A stretch of DNA of 64,000 nt from Bacillus cereus (GTDB lineage Bacteria; Bacillota; Bacilli; Bacillales; Bacillaceae_G): the NCBI RefSeq assembly GCF_025917685.1, contig NZ_CP089518.1:4853501-4917500 (forward strand). Reading direction: 5' to 3'. Position 1 is the first letter of the stretch; each line of letters starts with the position of its first letter. Positions 55,104 through 64,000 of this stretch are shown piece after piece. The notes under the pieces were generated by a model, which did not search any database, was not told the origin of the DNA, and saw only the letters and a program-made list of their open reading frames with translations. Position numbers and translations under genes: made by a program.

Positions 55104-55946
55104 TCACTTCGTATACCAGCCTAAACCAAGCGCACCTTCACCTAAATGCGTCCCAATTACAGCTCCGAAATAACTCGTACGAATTGTAACATGAGGGTAT
55201 ATCTCTTCTAATTCTTGTTTCCATTCATTAGCTTCCTCTTCACGATTCGCATGAATAATAACAGCCTCCATAGGCACACCTTTACTTGCCTGCTCGTCAA
55301 AGATTTCAACGATACGCTTTAACGCTTTTTTACGCGTACGAATTTTTTCGAATGGAATAATTATTTTATCTCTAAAGTATAATACTGGTTTTACTTGTAA
55401 CAAACTGCCGATGAAAGCTTGCGCGCTATTTAATCTTCCACCGCGTTGTAAATGATGTAAATCATCTACTACAAAATAAGCATCCATCGTTTTTTTCATT
55501 TCATCAAAGCGAGCGATAATCTCTTCTGGAGCTTTCCCTTCACCTGCTAATTTCGCACCTTCACGCACGTAAAATCCTTGTACTTCACAACTAATTTCAG
55601 AGTCGTACGTATATACATCGATACCATCTACCATCTGTCCAGCTGTCGTTGCCGTTTGGTATGTACCACTAATTCCACTGGAAAGGTGAATGCTAATAAC
55701 TGCATCATATTCTTTAGATAACTCTTCATATAACTCTAAAAATTTTCCAATTGCTGGTTGCGAAGTTTTCGGAAGTTCTTCTTGTTCACGTACTTTTACG
55801 TAAAAATCATTTGCTGAAATTTCAGCCTCTTCTTGACAAGATTCCGTTCCAAACACAACGTTTAATGGAATCATATATATATTGAGTTCATCACGAATAT
55901 GCTTCGGTATATATGCTGTACTATCAGTAACAATAGCTGTTTTCAT
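55104..55946 (-). CDS. DegV family fatty-acid-binding protein (FakB-like)
   Basis: A 280-residue two-domain DegV protein: IVTDSTAYIPKHI at the N terminus, SIHLSSGISGTYQTA with the lipid-carboxylate-binding Ser/Thr loop, LHHLQRGGRLNSAQA, and a C-terminal domain ending IGTHLGEGALGLGW. DegV proteins present fatty acids to the kinase FakA. No fakA-like gene lies nearby. The gene is near comF as in B. subtilis. Confidence 0.88.
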   Translation of the reverse strand: MKTAIVTDSTAYIPKHIRDELNIYMIPLNVVFGTESCQEEAEISANDFYVKVREQEELPKTSQPAIGKFLELYEELSKEYDAVISIHLSSGISGTYQTATTAGQMVDGIDVYTYDSEISCEVQGFYVREGAKLAGEGKAPEEIIARFDEMKKTMDAYFVVDDLHHLQRGGRLNSAQAFIGSLLQVKPVLYFRDKIIIPFEKIRTRKKALKRIVEIFDEQASKGVPMEAVIIHANREEEANEWKQELEEIYPHVTIRTSYFGAVIGTHLGEGALGLGWYTK

Positions 55947-56184
55947 TTTCGTACCTGCCTTATAAAAAATTTTTATCCCCTAATTTTACACGAAAACTAG
56001 AAAAGGTGCATCCATACATAAAAATGCCGGTTAGAAACTACAATCACCCACTCGACAAATTACAACAAAAAGATAAAATACTCATCAAAAATTTCAACAT
56101 ATTTGCAAAAAATGTTTGAATATAAAAACAACCGCTTTTAAAATGTAAAGTACTAGTCATTTTGAAAGATAGGGGCGTATACCA

Positions 56185-56820
56185 TTGTTATTACAATATT
56201 TAACAATTAAAGGCTGCGGTGAGCACGAGATTGTCATTCAAAAATCAAGGTTCATTTGCTATGTAAGTCGAGCCACAACTGAAGAGGAAGCCCAAGAATT
56301 TATACAAAAAATAAAAAAACAACATTGGAATGCAACACACAATTGTTCCGCATATTTAATCGGTGAACAAGATCAAATTCAAAAAGCAAACGATGACGGA
56401 GAACCAAGTGGTACCGCTGGTGTACCTATGTTAGAGGTATTAAAAAAACGAGGTCTAAAAGATACTGTCGTTGTCGTCACGCGCTATTTTGGTGGTATTA
56501 AGCTTGGTGCTGGTGGATTAATTCGTGCATACGGAAAATGTACAAGTGAAGGACTTAATCACGTAGGCATTGTTGAGCGAAAACTAATGCGCGTTATGCA
56601 AACAGAAATTGATTATACATTGCTTGGCAAAGTTGAAAATGAATTACGTAATTCAGAATATGCCATTAAAGATATACATTATCTCGAAAATGTCACATTC
56701 GATACGTATGTAGAAGAAAATCAAAAACAAACATTTACAAATTGGATGATTGAATTAACAAACGGGAAATGTACAATTAAAGAAGGAGATATGTTGTACT
56801 TAGAACAAGACGTTAACTAA
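56185..56820 (+). CDS. yvyE: YvyE/YigZ (IMPACT) family protein
   Basis: A 211-residue IMPACT-family protein: KSRFICYVSRATTEEEAQEF, ATHNCSAYLIG, NDDGEPSGTAGVPMLEVL, VVVTRYFGGIKLGAGGLIRAY (two adjoining pieces), and a C-terminal ferredoxin-like domain. Possibly linked to translation control; biochemical role unclear. The start is TTG at 56185 with AGGGG at 9 bases. It lies upstream of an LCP gene, as in B. subtilis (yvyE next to tagU/lytR). Confidence 0.87.
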   Translation: MLLQYLTIKGCGEHEIVIQKSRFICYVSRATTEEEAQEFIQKIKKQHWNATHNCSAYLIGEQDQIQKANDDGEPSGTAGVPMLEVLKKRGLKDTVVVVTRYFGGIKLGAGGLIRAYGKCTSEGLNHVGIVERKLMRVMQTEIDYTLLGKVENELRNSEYAIKDIHYLENVTFDTYVEENQKQTFTNWMIELTNGKCTIKEGDMLYLEQDVN

Positions 56821-56894
56821 GAATAGCTAACTTATCCCCTTTAAAGATTAATGTAGTGAATTAATTCCCTACAGATAAACTAAGGAGATTATAT

Positions 56895-58022
56895 ATGGAA
56901 GAACGTTATTATCATCTCCAAAATAGCAGAATAAAAAAGAAACGTAGAAGAAAATTTTTCTACTTCCTTATATTCGCATTTTTATTTGGTAGCGTAGGAC
57001 TTTATATGTTAAATTCCTACACTTCTCTCATGGGGATGTACAGTGGATTTAGCCGTGAAAAATCTAAATTACGAGCAGAAGATGTGGAAATCACAAAAAA
57101 ACCTTTCACAATACTCATTATGGGTATTGAAGATTATGCAACTGACGGTCAAAACGGTCGAACAGATTCACTTATGTTCGCGACAGTTAATCCAAACTCA
57201 AAAAAGGTTTCACTTATGAGTATCCCGCGCGATTCTCGTGTTAAGATTGTTGGTAAGAATAAAGAAGACAAAATTAACGCTGCTCATGCTTACGGTGGAG
57301 AAAAAATGACAATCGACACCGTCGAAGAGTTTTTAAAAGTTCCTGTTGATCATTATATTAAAATTGATTTCCAAGGATTTAAAGGTATCGTTGATGCTGT
57401 TGACGGTATTACCGTTGATGTCCCCTTCGATTTTTGGGAACGCTCTGACGTGGATTACTATAAAAAAATCCAATTTAAACAAGGTCAACAGAACTTAAAC
57501 GGTGAAGAAGCACTCGCATACGTCCGTATGCGAAAGCAAGATCCTAACGGTGATTATGGTAGAGCTGCTAGACAAAGACAAGTACTGGCTGCTGTTGCCC
57601 AAAAGCTAAACTCTGCTTCTACCGTATTTAAAATTAAAGATTTAACAAAGGTAGTTGGAAAATATATAAAAACCGATATTCCTATTTCAGACGGACTTGC
57701 TCTTTACAATAAAATTTCTGGATTCGATCCTTCTACAATACAAACGTTAAAACTTGAAGGAGAAGACAGAAAAATTGGCGGTATTTATTACTTCCTTCCA
57801 GATCCAATCAGTGTAGAGACTGTACGTAACGAAATTGAAAAGGAAATAGGAGAAAAAGCAAAAGTTCCAACAGAGACTACGAAAAATGAGAATACAAATT
57901 CCGATTCAAATTCTAACTCCAGCGCAAAAGCAAAGAAGGAGTCGAGTGAGAACAAAACACCACCGCCTCCTCCCCCTTCTACAAATGCTCATGCAGAGTG
58001 GATTATGAGGAATCAACAATAA
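56895..58022 (+). CDS. LytR-CpsA-Psr (LCP) wall-polymer ligase
   Basis: A 375-residue protein: basic cytosolic tail, one TM helix (about 22-42), then the LCP domain with ILIMGIEDYATDGQNGRTDS, SIPRDSRVKI, YVRMRKQDPNGDYGRAARQR: the Arg/Asp residues that bind polyprenyl pyrophosphate are present. A Ser/Asn- and Pro-rich tail follows. LCP enzymes move wall teichoic acid or secondary polysaccharide from lipid carrier to peptidoglycan. tagO and mnaA lie downstream. AAGGAG precedes the ATG. Confidence 0.92.
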   Translation: MEERYYHLQNSRIKKKRRRKFFYFLIFAFLFGSVGLYMLNSYTSLMGMYSGFSREKSKLRAEDVEITKKPFTILIMGIEDYATDGQNGRTDSLMFATVNPNSKKVSLMSIPRDSRVKIVGKNKEDKINAAHAYGGEKMTIDTVEEFLKVPVDHYIKIDFQGFKGIVDAVDGITVDVPFDFWERSDVDYYKKIQFKQGQQNLNGEEALAYVRMRKQDPNGDYGRAARQRQVLAAVAQKLNSASTVFKIKDLTKVVGKYIKTDIPISDGLALYNKISGFDPSTIQTLKLEGEDRKIGGIYYFLPDPISVETVRNEIEKEIGEKAKVPTETTKNENTNSDSNSNSSAKAKKESSENKTPPPPPPSTNAHAEWIMRNQQ

Positions 58023-58062
58023 TAAAAGAGAGCCAAATCACATACGATTTGGCTCTCTTTTC
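58023..58062. terminator. Strong terminator after the LCP gene
   Basis: AAAAGAGAGCCAAATC, loop ACATAC, GATTTGGCTCTCTTTT: 16-bp perfect stem with symmetrical A/T ends. Confidence 0.93.
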
Positions 58063-58089
58063 ATTTACCCTGATTGGTGCGGGCTAATA

Positions 58090-58115
58090 ATCAGTGGGGG
58101 ATATCCCCCACTGAT
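58090..58115. repeat. 26-bp perfect palindrome
   Basis: ATCAGTGGGGGAT and its exact complement ATCCCCCACTGAT meet with no spacer. It lies between the LCP terminator and mnaA. No T run follows on either strand. It may be a repeat-family member or protein site. Confidence 0.7.
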
Positions 58116-58127
58116 CAAAATTTCACT

Positions 58128-59243
58128 TTACTTCTTGAAGTGTTGTAAAATCGCTTCTACAATACGCTCTGATGCACGACCATCGCCATAAGGATTAGAT
58201 GCTTTCGTCATCTTATCATGAGCTTCTTTATCTGATAACAACTCATCAGCAAGACCAAAGATTGTTTCTTCATCTGTTCCTGCTAATTTCAGTGTACCTG
58301 CTTCGATACCTTCTGGGCGTTCCGTCGTATCACGAAGAACAAGAACCGGTACACCTAGTGATGGTGCTTCTTCTTGTACACCACCAGAATCAGTTAACAT
58401 TAAGTATGAACGAGCTGCTACGTTATGGAAATCAATTACATCTAACGGCTCAATTAAATGAATGCGGCTATGCTCGCCTAAAATATCATTCGCTATTTCG
58501 CGAACAACAGGATTCATATGTACAGGGTATACAACTTGTACATCTTCGTGCTTATCAACAAGACGCTTAATTGCACGGAACATATTGCGCATTGGCTCTC
58601 CTAAGTTTTCACGACGATGTGCTGTCATAAGTACAAGACGATCGTTTCCAAGCTTCTCGAGCACCGGATGACTATAAGTTTCTTTTACAGTCGTCTTCAG
58701 TGCATCGATTGCTGTATTTCCTGTTACGAAAATGCGTGACTCATCTTTATTTTCTTTTTGTAAGTTCGTTGCTGATTTTGTTGTAGGTGAGAAATGAAGA
58801 TCTGCTATTACACCTGTTAATTGACGATTCATCTCTTCTGGATATGGAGAATACTTATCCCATGTACGAAGCCCAGCTTCAACATGTCCTACTGGAATTT
58901 GATTATAGAAAGCAGCTAAGCTCGCAATAAATGTCGTCGTTGTATCACCATGTACAAGTACGATATCAGGCTTCGCTTCTTTCATTACTTTATCTAAACC
59001 TTCTAAACCACGTGTTGTGATATCAATTAACGTTTGACGATCTTTCATGATATTCAAATCGAAATCTGGTGTAATTCCAAAGATATTTAATACTTGATCT
59101 AACATTTGACGATGTTGTGCTGTTACAGTCACAATCGATTCGATTTTTTCTGGGTGCTTTTGCAACTCTAATACAAGAGGTGCCATTTTAATTGCTTCTG
59201 GTCGTGTCCCGAAAATTGTCATTACTTTTAAACGTTCAGTCAT
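58128..59243 (-). CDS. mnaA: UDP-N-acetylglucosamine 2-epimerase
   Basis: A 371-residue GT-B-like epimerase: FGTRPEAIKMAPLVLEL, VHGDTTTTFIASLAAFY, HVEAGLRTWDKYSPYPEEMN (NRQ follows), TDSGGVQEEAPSLGVPVLVLR (two pieces), RPEGIEAGT. It interconverts UDP-GlcNAc and UDP-ManNAc for the teichoic-acid linkage unit or the secondary wall polysaccharide (GneY/GneZ in B. anthracis). AAGGGG precedes the ATG. Confidence 0.95.
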   Translation of the reverse strand: MTERLKVMTIFGTRPEAIKMAPLVLELQKHPEKIESIVTVTAQHRQMLDQVLNIFGITPDFDLNIMKDRQTLIDITTRGLEGLDKVMKEAKPDIVLVHGDTTTTFIASLAAFYNQIPVGHVEAGLRTWDKYSPYPEEMNRQLTGVIADLHFSPTTKSATNLQKENKDESRIFVTGNTAIDALKTTVKETYSHPVLEKLGNDRLVLMTAHRRENLGEPMRNMFRAIKRLVDKHEDVQVVYPVHMNPVVREIANDILGEHSRIHLIEPLDVIDFHNVAARSYLMLTDSGGVQEEAPSLGVPVLVLRDTTERPEGIEAGTLKLAGTDEETIFGLADELLSDKEAHDKMTKASNPYGDGRASERIVEAILQHFKK

Positions 59244-59318
59244 TTCATTTCCCCTTTTCTTTCACTAGTTACAACTTCTATTATCGCATATAAAAATATG
59301 CATGTGAAAATACACTTT

Positions 59319-60644
59319 TTAACGCACCTGAGAAACATTACTATTGCAGACGTCTTTTCGCCCAACTGAGTAATAATCTAACCTATGCTTCTTGGCATCC
59401 TCATTAGTATAACAATTTCTCCCATCAAATAGAATAGGCTCCCTCATAAGCTGTACATACTTCTCTAGTGGATAATTTCGAATTGATTCCCATTCTGTTA
59501 CGATAAAAATTGCATCTGCCGCTCTAATCGATTCGTCTATACACTCAGCGTATCGTATAGCATTTCCAAATACACCTTTTACATTTTGAATAGCCTGCGG
59601 GTCATATACAACCACATCCGCACCTATATTAATTAATTCTTGTATTATAATAAGAGATGGCGCCTCCCTAATATCGTCAGTATTCGGTTTGAATGCTGCA
59701 CCAAGAACCGCAATCCGCTTCTTCTTCATATTTATCATTTTCTTCGCTTTTTCAATTAACAACAACTGTTGTTTATTATTCACTTCAATGACTGCTTTCA
59801 ACAAGTGAAAATCATGAGAAACATTCCCTGCAATTTGCACAAGTGCTTTCGTATCTTTCGGAAAACAAGACCCTCCATATCCAATACCTGCATTTAAAAA
59901 AGATGCACCAATTCTCTTATCCATCCCCATCCCTGTAGATACATCTAATATATCTGCACCCACCTGCTCACATATATTGGAAATCTCATTAATAAAACTA
60001 ATCTTCGTAGCCAAAAAAGCATTAGATGCATATTTAATCATCTCAGCACTTCGAATATCCGTAATATACGTTTGTAAGCTTAATTTGCTGTACAAATGTT
60101 CTACTTTCCTTGCTGCTTCCTCACTACATGCTCCAATTACGATGCGATCACCATGAAAAAAATCATAAATACCAGAACCTTCCCTTAAAAATTCTGGATT
60201 CGATACGATATGTAATTCGTGTCTACCTTGTAGCTTCTCCTCAATCCATTCTCTCATCACATCATTTGTACCTACTGGAACCGTACTTTTCGTAACAACA
60301 ATAATATCGTTATTCACATATGCTCCAATATCATCACAAGCACTACGAATATACGTTAAATTTGTTGTTCCATCTAATAAAGATGGCGTTCCAACTGCAA
60401 TAAATATAAACTCTACATCATTAAATGCAGTTGATCTGCTTGCTGTAAAAGTTAAATGATTGTTCTCATACTCTTCATTTATTAATTCATTTAATCCACA
60501 CTCATAAATAGGTAACTCGCCTTGTATGATCCGTTCAATTTTTTCACTATTTATATCAAAACATGTGACTGAATGTCCCAATTTCGCCAATCCTACTCCT
60601 GTAATCAATCCAACATATCCGGTACCTATTATCGTAATTTTCAT
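59319..60644 (-). CDS. UDP-glucose 6-dehydrogenase
   Basis: A 441-residue UDP-sugar dehydrogenase: NAD-binding GTGYVGLITGVGLAKLGH at the N terminus, STVPVGT, catalytic Cys in GGSCFPKDT, C-terminal UDP-binding domain with AFKPNTDDIREAPS. It makes UDP-glucuronate, used in teichuronic-acid-type or capsular polymers; TuaD and YwqF are the B. subtilis relatives. No further uronate-polymer genes lie beside it. ATG at 60644 has AAAGGA upstream. Confidence 0.92.
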   Translation of the reverse strand: MKITIIGTGYVGLITGVGLAKLGHSVTCFDINSEKIERIIQGELPIYECGLNELINEEYENNHLTFTASRSTAFNDVEFIFIAVGTPSLLDGTTNLTYIRSACDDIGAYVNNDIIVVTKSTVPVGTNDVMREWIEEKLQGRHELHIVSNPEFLREGSGIYDFFHGDRIVIGACSEEAARKVEHLYSKLSLQTYITDIRSAEMIKYASNAFLATKISFINEISNICEQVGADILDVSTGMGMDKRIGASFLNAGIGYGGSCFPKDTKALVQIAGNVSHDFHLLKAVIEVNNKQQLLLIEKAKKMINMKKKRIAVLGAAFKPNTDDIREAPSLIIIQELINIGADVVVYDPQAIQNVKGVFGNAIRYAECIDESIRAADAIFIVTEWESIRNYPLEKYVQLMREPILFDGRNCYTNEDAKKHRLDYYSVGRKDVCNSNVSQVR

Positions 60645-61129
60645 TTTCCTTTCGCACAGGAATATATATAAGAAAATATACGAATACATAGAAGCCCCCC
60701 TGTGCTTCCCCCTCTCTCACTAAAAATAAGAAAACTTCTTTTCTTCTTTATTATATGAATTGTCTTTTTATTCATTTTTAAGATTTTGTAAATTTAAATG
60801 ATGCAATATATATAAAATGTAAATTCCCATATTTTAACACGGAACTTACTCATTTTTACGTGCAACACTTATAATAAAATACTTGTTATATACGAGGCAG
60901 ATACACTGTCATATTTCAAGTCGCAATATGAACAACCTTCTCAAACGATCCAACATTCTATATACAGTTGTCATATATTCTATGCACTTCCATTTACAGC
61001 TAAAAGAAAAAAAGATTGAATTCTAATCTTTTTGTGATACCATATGTTATGAGCCTGTAAATAAACATCATAATTTTCAGATAAATACAATTAGAAAAAT
61101 TACGTTAAACTATAAAAGGTGGGGTATTA
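60645..61129. other. Gene-free region between the UDP-glucose dehydrogenase gene and tagO
   Basis: AT-rich with no credible gene. AAAAAGATT-GAATTCT-AATCTTTTT at 61005-61034 forms a 9-bp hairpin flanked by A and T runs, about 95 bp upstream of tagO. It could act as a terminator in either direction or as part of the tagO leader. Confidence 0.55.
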
Positions 61130-62203
61130 ATGGACTCACAAGTGATTTATGCCATTTTGGCATCTTTCATCACTGTACTCGTCGTTACTCCTTTAGTTAT
61201 TAAATTAGCTTTCAAAATAGGAGCAACAGATAAACCAAACGCACGTAAAGTACACCAAAAAATTATGCCTCGTCTTGGCGGGTTAGCAATTTTTATCGGT
61301 GTAGCTGTAGGATTTGTTGTCGGTGGATTGTACGAACAAAGAATGCTATCGATAACTTTAGGTGCTATCATTATTGTTATCATCGGGATTTTAGATGATA
61401 TGTACGAACTATCTGCGAAGGTAAAATTCGGTGGACAACTATTAGTTGCCATCATGATTGTAAAAAGTGGATTATTAGTGCAAGTATTATATATTCCAAT
61501 CCTTGGAGATACTGAACTCGGATGGCTCGCTTATCCAATTACAGTATTTTGGATTGTAGGTATCACAAATGCCATCAACTTAATTGATGGATTAGATGGA
61601 TTATCCGCTGGGATTTCATCTATCGTACTTGCAACGCTAGCATATATGGCCTTCGTTAGTCCGTGGGGTACTGGAGCGGCTATTATATTACCTCTAGCAC
61701 TGATTACATTAGCAAGTACAATTGGATTTTTATTCTATAACTTCCATCCAGCAAAAATTTTCATGGGAGATACAGGAGCACTATTTTTAGGATACTGTAT
61801 TTCTGTTATTTCGTTACTTGGATTATACAAAAGCGTAACGTTATTCAGCTTTATCGTTCCAGTTATCATTTTAGGTGTACCTGTATTTGATACGACATTT
61901 GCAATCATCCGCCGTATCGTCAATAAAAAGCCTATTTCAGCACCAGATAAGTCGCATTTACATCACCGTTTACTTGCAATGGGATTCTCTCATCGTAAAA
62001 CGGTACTAATTATTTACGCACTTGGTATTTTCTTTAGCGTAAATGCAATCATTTTCAGTAGTGCGACATTATGGTTATCCATTATTCTTCTTTTCGTTTT
62101 AATCTTCTTTACAGAAATTATTGCTGAAGTAATCGGTCTTGTACATGAACGTTACAAACCAATTATTTCCTTCTATAAAAAAGTGAAAAAACGCGAAGAC
62201 TAA
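61130..62203 (+). CDS. tagO: Undecaprenyl-phosphate GlcNAc-1-phosphate transferase TagO
   Basis: A 357-residue polytopic enzyme of the MraY/WecA/TagO family with about ten TM helices. Motifs: DKPNARKVHQ, GILDD, NAINLIDGLDGLSAG, FMGDTGALFLGY and the His motif HLHHRL. It transfers GlcNAc-1-P to undecaprenyl phosphate, the first step for wall teichoic acid or secondary wall polysaccharide attachment. GGTGGGG precedes the ATG. A DUF368 carrier-recycling protein and the LCP ligase elsewhere in the window act on the same lipid. Confidence 0.95.
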   Translation: MDSQVIYAILASFITVLVVTPLVIKLAFKIGATDKPNARKVHQKIMPRLGGLAIFIGVAVGFVVGGLYEQRMLSITLGAIIIVIIGILDDMYELSAKVKFGGQLLVAIMIVKSGLLVQVLYIPILGDTELGWLAYPITVFWIVGITNAINLIDGLDGLSAGISSIVLATLAYMAFVSPWGTGAAIILPLALITLASTIGFLFYNFHPAKIFMGDTGALFLGYCISVISLLGLYKSVTLFSFIVPVIILGVPVFDTTFAIIRRIVNKKPISAPDKSHLHHRLLAMGFSHRKTVLIIYALGIFFSVNAIIFSSATLWLSIILLFVLIFFTEIIAEVIGLVHERYKPIISFYKKVKKRED

Positions 62204-62238
62204 TTGTAGTATAGCCTTTACTTTTATGAACTATTCAA

Positions 62239-62277
62239 ATAGCATCCTCTTTTTCATAAGAGGATGCTATTTTTTAT
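62239..62277 (+). terminator. Terminator after tagO
   Basis: AAATAGCATCCTCT, loop TTTTCATA, AGAGGATGCTATTTTTTA. Confidence 0.92.
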
Positions 62278-62412
62278 TTTTTAATCCTTATTCCCCATTT
62301 CCAAAATATAGATTGTTTGAGAGTGCCTCTATTGGAGAAAGATATACGTATAACGAAAAAAGCATCAAATTTTCGTTTTTACATCTTGATTGTCAAACTG
62401 AGGGTGAATGTT

Positions 62413-63150
62413 ATGATCAAGCGATTACTTCAATGTATAATTTTATTTTTAACTATTACTATGTACGCATCATCTAATACGGAAGCAACTACAGACATTC
62501 AAGCAGAAGATCAACAAAGCACTCAAACTACCTCTCCTACAAAAAAAATTGCGTACTTAACATTTGATGACGGACCGAATAAATACACACCACAAATTTT
62601 AAATATTTTAAAAGAGAAGAACGGAAAAGCAACTTTCTTCGTTATTGGCGGAAAAGTGCCACATTATAAAAAAACGATGGAGCGATTGATTAAAGATGGA
62701 CATTATATTGGTCTCCATAGTATGTCACATGATGTAAAACGTCTTTATACTGGCGATCCATCAATTTTAATTGAAGAAATGGATCAAACCCAGAATATTG
62801 TCTGGCAAGTTACACATCTAAATACACATCTCGTTCGTGTCCCATACGGTAGCATGCCTTATTTAAAAAAGAATTACCGCGACGCACTCGTATCTTCCAA
62901 GTATAAAATGTGGGATTGGACAATTGATACATATGACTGGAAAAGCTATGATAATCCTTCCGCAATACTAGAAAGAGTGCGGAATCAAAGCGATGAACAA
63001 GTAGAGGTTATTTTAATGCATGATTCTAGTGTCACAGTGCAAATACTTCCAAAAGTAATTGATTATTTGCAATCACAAGGATATCAACTACTTCCCTACA
63101 ATCCATCTTCACATCTCGAAGTGAATTTTTGGAAAGACACAAGATTGTAA
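62413..63150 (+). CDS. Polysaccharide deacetylase (NodB domain), exported
   Basis: A 245-residue CE4 enzyme: signal peptide (IKRLLQCIILFLTITMYASS), Gln/Thr linker, NodB domain with motif 1 TFDDGP, motif 2 HSMSH (metal-binding His pair), motif 3 RVPYGS, motif 4 DWTIDTYDW and motif 5 ILMHDSSVTVQILP. It should remove acetyl groups from peptidoglycan or wall-polymer sugars. The start at 62413 has GAGGGTG upstream; an open extension to 62317 passes no ribosome site. Confidence 0.88.
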   Translation: MIKRLLQCIILFLTITMYASSNTEATTDIQAEDQQSTQTTSPTKKIAYLTFDDGPNKYTPQILNILKEKNGKATFFVIGGKVPHYKKTMERLIKDGHYIGLHSMSHDVKRLYTGDPSILIEEMDQTQNIVWQVTHLNTHLVRVPYGSMPYLKKNYRDALVSSKYKMWDWTIDTYDWKSYDNPSAILERVRNQSDEQVEVILMHDSSVTVQILPKVIDYLQSQGYQLLPYNPSSHLEVNFWKDTRL

Positions 63151-63190
63151 CAGCTTTAGTGCTTATATACTAAAGCTGTTTTATTTTTCT
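63151..63190 (+). terminator. Terminator after the deacetylase gene
   Basis: CAGCTTTAGT, loop, ACTAAAGCTG followed by TTTTATTTTT. Confidence 0.9.
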
Positions 63191-63254
63191 CTTCCCACAC
63201 TTCCCATTTTTGTGTAAAATTTTAAATAGTGATGAAGTTTCGAGGTGAATAGAA

Positions 63255-64000
63255 ATGAAACGAATAGATCTCATTTTTAACGCAATACAAAAAGGGAATT
63301 ATACAGAAGGTGTAACAGCATCAGAACTCGCTACACTTCTACAGTTAGACCGTGCAAATGTTAGTAGCGACTTAAACAAGCTCGTGAAAGATAATCGTTT
63401 ATTAAAAACGATTACACGTCCTGTCCGTTTTTATATAGAAACGAATACTTCATTGGAAACGCATTCAACAAAGAGTACTTCATTAGATACATTTGCAATT
63501 GAAAATACAAGCCTAAAAATTGCAATTGAAAAAGCAAAAGCTTCTATTCTCTATCCTCCAAACGGTATGCATACTTTACTACTTGGAGAAACAGGTGTCG
63601 GAAAATCGATGTTCGCTTCTTTAATGCACGAATATGCAATTGAAGTGGAACAACTTCCAAAAGATGCGCCTTTTATCGTCTTTAACTGTGCTGATTATGC
63701 AAACAATCCACAACTACTACTTGGACAGTTATTTGGGATAAAAAAAGGAGCTTATACAGGTGCCAGTGATCAAAAAGGTTTAATTGAAAAGGCCCATGAA
63801 GGAATCCTTTTCTTAGATGAAGTACATCGTCTCCCTCCAGAAGGACAAGAAATGCTCTTCACATTTATTGATCGCGGAGTATATCGCCGCCTTGGAGAAA
63901 CAGAAAATGAACGTAAGGCACAAGTATTAATTATTACTGCAACAACAGAAGAACCAAACTCATTTTTATTAAAAACATTTACAAGACGTATTCCAATGAC
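63255..64000 (+). CDS. LevR/ManR-type sigma-54 activator, N-terminal part (runs off the window)
   Basis: The first 248 codons are present. A winged HTH (TEGVTASELATLLQLDRANVSS in two parts, residues 17-40) is followed by an AAA+ domain: Walker A GETGVGKS, the sigma-54 contact loop GAYTGA and Walker B GILFLDEVHRLP. This order, DNA binding before the AAA+ domain, is that of LevR/ManR/CelR regulators, which continue with PTS domains (PRD, EIIA, EIIB) controlling PTS operons. AGGTG precedes the ATG at 63255. It works with RpoN, encoded at the start of this window. Confidence 0.9.
   Translation, partial: MKRIDLIFNAIQKGNYTEGVTASELATLLQLDRANVSSDLNKLVKDNRLLKTITRPVRFYIETNTSLETHSTKSTSLDTFAIENTSLKIAIEKAKASILYPPNGMHTLLLGETGVGKSMFASLMHEYAIEVEQLPKDAPFIVFNCADYANNPQLLLGQLFGIKKGAYTGASDQKGLIEKAHEGILFLDEVHRLPPEGQEMLFTFIDRGVYRRLGETENERKAQVLIITATTEEPNSFLLKTFTRRIPM

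Overview
This is a low-GC Firmicute chromosome segment. Gene content, gene order and protein sequences point to the Bacillus cereus group (cereus/thuringiensis/anthracis type). Recognisable blocks include cggR, rpoN, clpP, the crh-whiA-yvcK-rapZ-trxB block, the ppaX-lgt-hprK block, uvrBA, minJ-ctpB-ftsXE-cccB-prfB-secA, hpf, comFA-comFC, mnaA and tagO. The order parallels the B. subtilis yvc/yvo/yvj/yvy region, with cereus-group additions. Most core genes are on the minus strand.

Layout. 1-2.7 kb: 5' end of cggR with its operator, a glutaredoxin-like gene, rpoN (sigma-54), tRNA-Arg(CCG) and a YxeA-like secreted protein. 2.9-6.7 kb: a plus-strand sporulation operon of the spoVA2 type (DUF1657, YhcN/YlaJ lipoprotein, SpoVAC, SpoVAD, SpoVAE, DUF1657, YetF/DUF421). 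6.9-8.0 kb: clpP under a CtsR box, then two kinds of non-coding repeat. 8.0-19.2 kb: carbon-catabolite and cell-envelope housekeeping genes (crh, whiA, yvcK, rapZ, Nudix, DUF368, trxB, TPR protein, acyltransferase, ppaX, lgt, hprK, yvlD-like). 19.4-24.3 kb: uvrB-uvrA with an SOS box.

24.3-35.9 kb is an accessory stretch: a lipoprotein with no standard start codon, a TipA-like MerR plus a membrane protein, an Xre plus small-membrane-protein operon with twin palindromic operators, an APH-like kinase, YeiH with a divergent LysR regulator, a MerR plus flavin reductase pair, an ABC-F ribosome-protection gene behind an attenuator-type leader, YbjQ, and a Fur-box-controlled ABC exporter. 36.0-38.6 kb is a mobile-DNA scar: two IS231-like ends, a polysaccharide-lyase passenger gene, and a decayed IS231-type element. 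38.6-50.7 kb: minJ, ctpB, ftsXE, cccB, prfB (programmed frameshift), secA, a WYL regulator with a divergent VOC gene, hpf and cspC. 50.9-64 kb: comFC/comFA, a CwlO-like endopeptidase with a WalR-type site, an HxlR regulator, DegV, YvyE, then wall-polysaccharide genes (LCP ligase, mnaA, UDP-glucose dehydrogenase, tagO, polysaccharide deacetylase), and the 5' part of a LevR/ManR-type sigma-54 activator.

How the genes connect. HprK, PpaX and Crh form one regulatory module (seryl-phosphorylation and pyrophosphate removal). FtsEX and the CwlO-like hydrolase are a known partner pair in B. subtilis. TagO, MnaA and the LCP protein make and attach wall polysaccharide. RpoN and the terminal activator belong to the same transcription system. 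The best leads for new biology are the ABC-F leader at 31.70-31.97 kb, the Xre operon with paired operators at 26.3-27.6 kb, the lyase between IS231-type ends at 36.0-38.6 kb, the Fur-controlled exporter at 34.1-35.9 kb, and the helically phased TATC repeats.
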